Assembly (NCBI GenBank): GCA_015485245.1
Contig: WFTY01000328.1
Coordinates: 1-8,053 of the forward strand
DNA: 8,053 nt
Direction of reading: 5' to 3'
Source: Anaerolineales bacterium
Lineage (GTDB): Bacteria; Chloroflexota; Anaerolineae; Anaerolineales; UBA11858
The notes beneath the pieces are model-generated. The model was given only the letters and a program-made list of their open reading frames with translations, was not told where the DNA came from and did no database searches. Shown here in pieces: positions 6,162 to 8,053 of the stretch. Both the position numbers and the translations under genes were made by a program. How positions within the stretch are numbered: position 1 is the first letter of the stretch; each line of letters opens with the position of its first letter.

Positions 6162-6923
6162 TTGGATACAACGAACTTTACCTTCACCAACCGCGTCGCT
6201 CTGGTCACCGGCGGCTCGCGTGGCATCGGCCGTGCTGCCGCAGAACTGTTCGCCAACGCTGGCGCCAGCGTGATCATCGTCAGCCGCGGTCAGGAACAGG
6301 CCGAGCAAACCGCCAACGAGATCGCCACCGCCAGCGGACAGAAGGTGATCGCCTACCCCCTGGACGTGGCCGACTTCGAACAGACGCAGGCGCTGGGCAA
6401 ATTTGTCAAAGCGGAATTCGGCCGCCTGGACATCCTGGTCAACAACGCCGGGATCACCCGCGACGAACTGCTCATGCGCATGAGCGAGCAGGACTGGGAC
6501 GAGGTCATCAACATCAACCTGAAAGGCGCCTGGAACTGTTCCAAAGCTTTCATCCGCATGATGATGAAGGCGCGCTATGGGCGCATCATCAACGTCACAT
6601 CGGTCTCTGGCCAGGCCGGGCAGATGGGCCAGACCAACTACTCCGCCGCCAAAGCCGGGATGATCGGCCTGACCAAAGCGCTGGCGCGCGAAGTAGCCTC
6701 GCGCGGCGTGACTGTCAACGCCGTGGCTCCCGGTTACATCCCCACCAAGCTGACCGCCGACCTGCCGCAAGAGCTGATCGATCAGATTCTCAGCGCCACC
6801 CCCATGGGGCGCATGGGAACACCCGAGGAAGTGGCCTTCGCCATCGCTTTCCTGGCCTCCGAAGGGGCTTCCTACATCACCGGGCAGGTCATCGGCGTAG
6901 ATGGCGGCATGGTGATGATGTAA
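6162..6923 (+). CDS. fabG: 3-oxoacyl-[ACP] reductase
   Basis: FabG performs the NADPH-dependent reduction of beta-ketoacyl-ACP in the fatty acid elongation cycle. Counting from the TTG, the 253-residue classical short-chain dehydrogenase shows the cofactor motif TGGSRGIG (16-23), NNAG (94-97), and the catalytic tetrad Asn119, Ser147, Tyr160 and Lys164 (NYSAAKAG). The segment SVSG-QMGQTNYSAAKAG and the later LAREVASRGVTVNAVAPG are typical of true FabG, and the end VDGGMVMM fits too. I chose TTG 6162 because AAGGAG is ideally spaced before it and because it gives a normal N-terminal length; the in-frame ATG at 6144 would add MARRAI (259 residues) and has no ribosome binding site. Other short-chain dehydrogenases look similar, but the fabD neighbour supports FabG. 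Confidence 0.92.
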   Translation: MDTTNFTFTNRVALVTGGSRGIGRAAAELFANAGASVIIVSRGQEQAEQTANEIATASGQKVIAYPLDVADFEQTQALGKFVKAEFGRLDILVNNAGITRDELLMRMSEQDWDEVININLKGAWNCSKAFIRMMMKARYGRIINVTSVSGQAGQMGQTNYSAAKAGMIGLTKALAREVASRGVTVNAVAPGYIPTKLTADLPQELIDQILSATPMGRMGTPEEVAFAIAFLASEGASYITGQVIGVDGGMVMM

Positions 6924-6946
6924 TTCCACCAACCAATAGAGGATCT

Positions 6947-7330
6947 ATGGACACAACCACCCGCCCCCCCGGTAAAACCACCGTCGCCACCGGCGTGCTG
7001 TTAAGCATCGCCCGGCTGACCACTTTACAGGTCCCCGGCGTCAGCCGGATGGGTCGCGTGCCGCACAACGTCGCTCGCCTGTTCCGCCGCAGCGACGCCA
7101 ATCAGGGCGTGGTCGTCCAGATCGAAGACGGCCGCATTTTCGCCGACCTGTATGTGGTGCTCAAGAACGACATCAATATCCGCGAGGTCAGCCGTCAGAT
7201 TCAGCGCGAGGTCAAGCGCGCTTTCTCGGAGATGGTTGGCATGGAAGTTGGCCGCATCAACGTGCACATCGAGGATATCGACTACCCTCTCAACGGCGAG
7301 GACACCGCCCCAGACAAGGCGATTGTATGA
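6947..7330 (+). CDS. Asp23/Gls24 family protein (YqhY-like)
   Basis: This 127-residue cytoplasmic protein of the Asp23/Gls24 (DUF322) family shows the family pattern: an alpha/beta core with an IARLTTLQVPGVSRMG segment (about 21-36), VVVQIEDGRIFADLYVVLKNDINI in the middle, and a later helix and strand (SRQIQREVKRAFSEMVGMEVGRINVHIEDIDY). No membrane segment or catalytic motif is visible. GAGG sits 4 bases before the ATG, and its stop overlaps nusB by 4 bases (ATGA). In Bacillus subtilis the family member YqhY lies beside nusB and is connected to control of acetyl-CoA carboxylase; here it lies between fabG and nusB, so a role tied to lipid synthesis is a fair inference, though the biochemical activity of the family is not well defined. 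Confidence 0.88.
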   Translation: MDTTTRPPGKTTVATGVLLSIARLTTLQVPGVSRMGRVPHNVARLFRRSDANQGVVVQIEDGRIFADLYVVLKNDINIREVSRQIQREVKRAFSEMVGMEVGRINVHIEDIDYPLNGEDTAPDKAIV

Positions 7331-7776
7331 AACCACGCACGCGCGCCCGAGGCACGGCCCTTCAAATCCTGTACGAAGTGGATCTGGTCGGTCACCCCCT
7401 CGGGGAGGTGCTTCAAAACCGGTTGCGAGAAGCCGACCTTGAAAGCCGCCTGGTCGCGTTTGTCACCGAAATTGTGCGCGGCGTGTGGCCCATCCACGAA
7501 AAACTGGACGCCTTCATCGCCGAACACGCCCCCGAATGGCCTGTGGACCAGGTCGCCATCATCGATCGCAACATCCTGCGCATTGCCCTGTGGGAATTCG
7601 CCATCAGCCACGATACCCCCATCAAAGTGGCGATCAACGAAGCGGTAGAACTCGCCAAGGCTTACGGCTCCGAGAGCAGTTCGCGCTTCGTCAACGGTGT
7701 GCTGGGCAGCCTGGCAGAACGCCAAAACGAACTCCGTCAGGCGCTGGGTGCGCTGGCGGTCTCGAAAGACGAATGA
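7327..7776 (+). CDS. nusB: Transcription antitermination factor NusB
   Basis: NusB binds boxA RNA with ribosomal protein S10 and keeps RNA polymerase going through rRNA operons. The 149-residue all-helical protein has the N-terminal RTRARGTALQILYEVDL signature with its arginine-rich RNA-binding start, and the C-terminal hallmark PIKVAINEAVELAKAYG followed by SSSRFVNGVLGSLA. Length matches the family (about 140-150). Its ATG overlaps the stop of the Asp23 gene (7327-7330), so the two are probably translated together. A Tat gene starts 3 bases after its stop. A related RNA-binding domain occurs at the N terminus of RsmB, but no methyltransferase domain follows here. Confidence 0.96.
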   Translation: MKPRTRARGTALQILYEVDLVGHPLGEVLQNRLREADLESRLVAFVTEIVRGVWPIHEKLDAFIAEHAPEWPVDQVAIIDRNILRIALWEFAISHDTPIKVAINEAVELAKAYGSESSSRFVNGVLGSLAERQNELRQALGALAVSKDE

Positions 7777-7779
7777 GCT

Positions 7780-8053
7780 ATGAGTTTTCTAGGTATTGGC
7801 CCCCTCGAACTTGCTTTCATCCTGATCTTCGCGCTCATCATCTTCGGCCCGGAAGACCTGGTGAAAGCCGGCCGGTCGGTCGGTCGCATGTTGAACAAGC
7901 TGGTGCGCTCCTCGGAATGGCGCACCCTGCAAAACGCCACCCGTGAGATCTCCACCCTGCCAAACAAGTTAATGCGGGAAGCCAACCTGGAGGAGATCGC
8001 TCAAGAGATTGGCTCGATCGGCCACCCCATCGCCAAGCCGCCCGCCGCAGGCG
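7780..8053 (+). CDS. Sec-independent translocase TatA/TatB family protein, 3' end outside the window
   Basis: TatA/TatB proteins form, with TatC, the twin-arginine pathway that exports folded proteins. The frame starts at ATG 7780 and stays open to the window end (91 codons). Residues 1-23 read MSFLGIGPLELAFILIFALI plus IFG: one membrane helix with Glu10 near its start, then the FGPEDL hinge (22-27) and an amphipathic helix (VKAGRSVGRMLNKLV), then a charged tail. This is the TatA/B fold. The glutamate is more like TatB than TatA, but many Gram-positive-type and Chloroflexota genes of this kind cannot be separated by sequence, so I do not choose. The gene begins 3 bases after the nusB stop with no strong ribosome binding site, suggesting coupled translation. 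An in-frame TGA just upstream (7774) rules out an earlier start. Confidence 0.9.
   Translation, partial: MSFLGIGPLELAFILIFALIIFGPEDLVKAGRSVGRMLNKLVRSSEWRTLQNATREISTLPNKLMREANLEEIAQEIGSIGHPIAKPPAAG

Noticed and set aside
6102..6932. Long open frame of 276 codons on the - strand opposite fabG
   Set aside because: It lies wholly antisense to a gene with all catalytic motifs, has low-complexity His/Asp/Gly-rich content typical of a GC-rich shadow frame, and shows no recognisable domain.
7873..7885. Tandem CGGT repeat (three units)
   Set aside because: It is short and falls within the conserved Gly-Arg-Ser-Val-Gly-Arg part of the Tat amphipathic helix, so coding need explains it.
1..8053. Mobile elements, CRISPR arrays, defence genes or tRNAs
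   Set aside because: No transposase, integrase, regularly spaced repeats, cloverleaf or defence-type domain was seen; spacers longer than 80 bases are only 3594-3682, 4773-4870 and 5051-5169, and their content is described.

Overview
This is a GC-rich, densely packed bacterial window in which every supported gene lies on the + strand. It holds ten or eleven housekeeping and signalling genes with very short spacers, three 4-base ATGA stop/start overlaps, and cut genes at both ends. The neighbourhood (ftsY followed by a PAS histidine kinase; fabD-fabG beside an Asp23/Gls24 gene and nusB; a Cys4 zinc form of ribosomal protein L32; TATAAT -10 boxes in a GC-rich background) fits an environmental Chloroflexota, perhaps Anaerolineae. 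That placement is an inference from gene style and order, not something the sequence proves.

Left half (1-3593): the C-terminal half of the SRP receptor GTPase FtsY is followed after 13 bases by a membrane-bound histidine kinase with about six helices and two PAS domains. A stand-alone receiver protein and a SpoU/TrmH-family RNA 2'-O-methyltransferase come next, each overlapping the gene before it by 4 bases. These four genes look like one transcription unit.

Middle (3594-5169): an 89-base spacer carries a TATAAT box and a 38-base near-perfect palindrome. It precedes prfB (release factor 2), which is split by the classic CTT-TGA-C programmed +1 frameshift site, so the real gene starts at 3683 and not at an internal ATG. 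After prfB comes rpmF (L32), driven by a textbook TTGACA-17-TATAAT promoter and closed by a hairpin and a rho-independent terminator.

Right half (5170-8053): fabD and fabG (malonyl transfer to ACP and beta-ketoacyl-ACP reduction), an Asp23/Gls24-family protein, nusB, and the start of a TatA/TatB-family translocase gene. The Asp23-nusB pair resembles the yqhY-nusB pair of Bacillus, where YqhY is linked to fatty acid synthesis. Here the pair sits directly behind two fatty acid synthesis genes.

I found no mobile element, CRISPR array, tRNA, rRNA or clear novel multi-gene system. The points most worth a second look are the weak stimulator of the prfB frameshift, the palindrome in front of prfB, the cysteine-bearing PAS domain, and the coupling of a two-component pair to an RNA methyltransferase.
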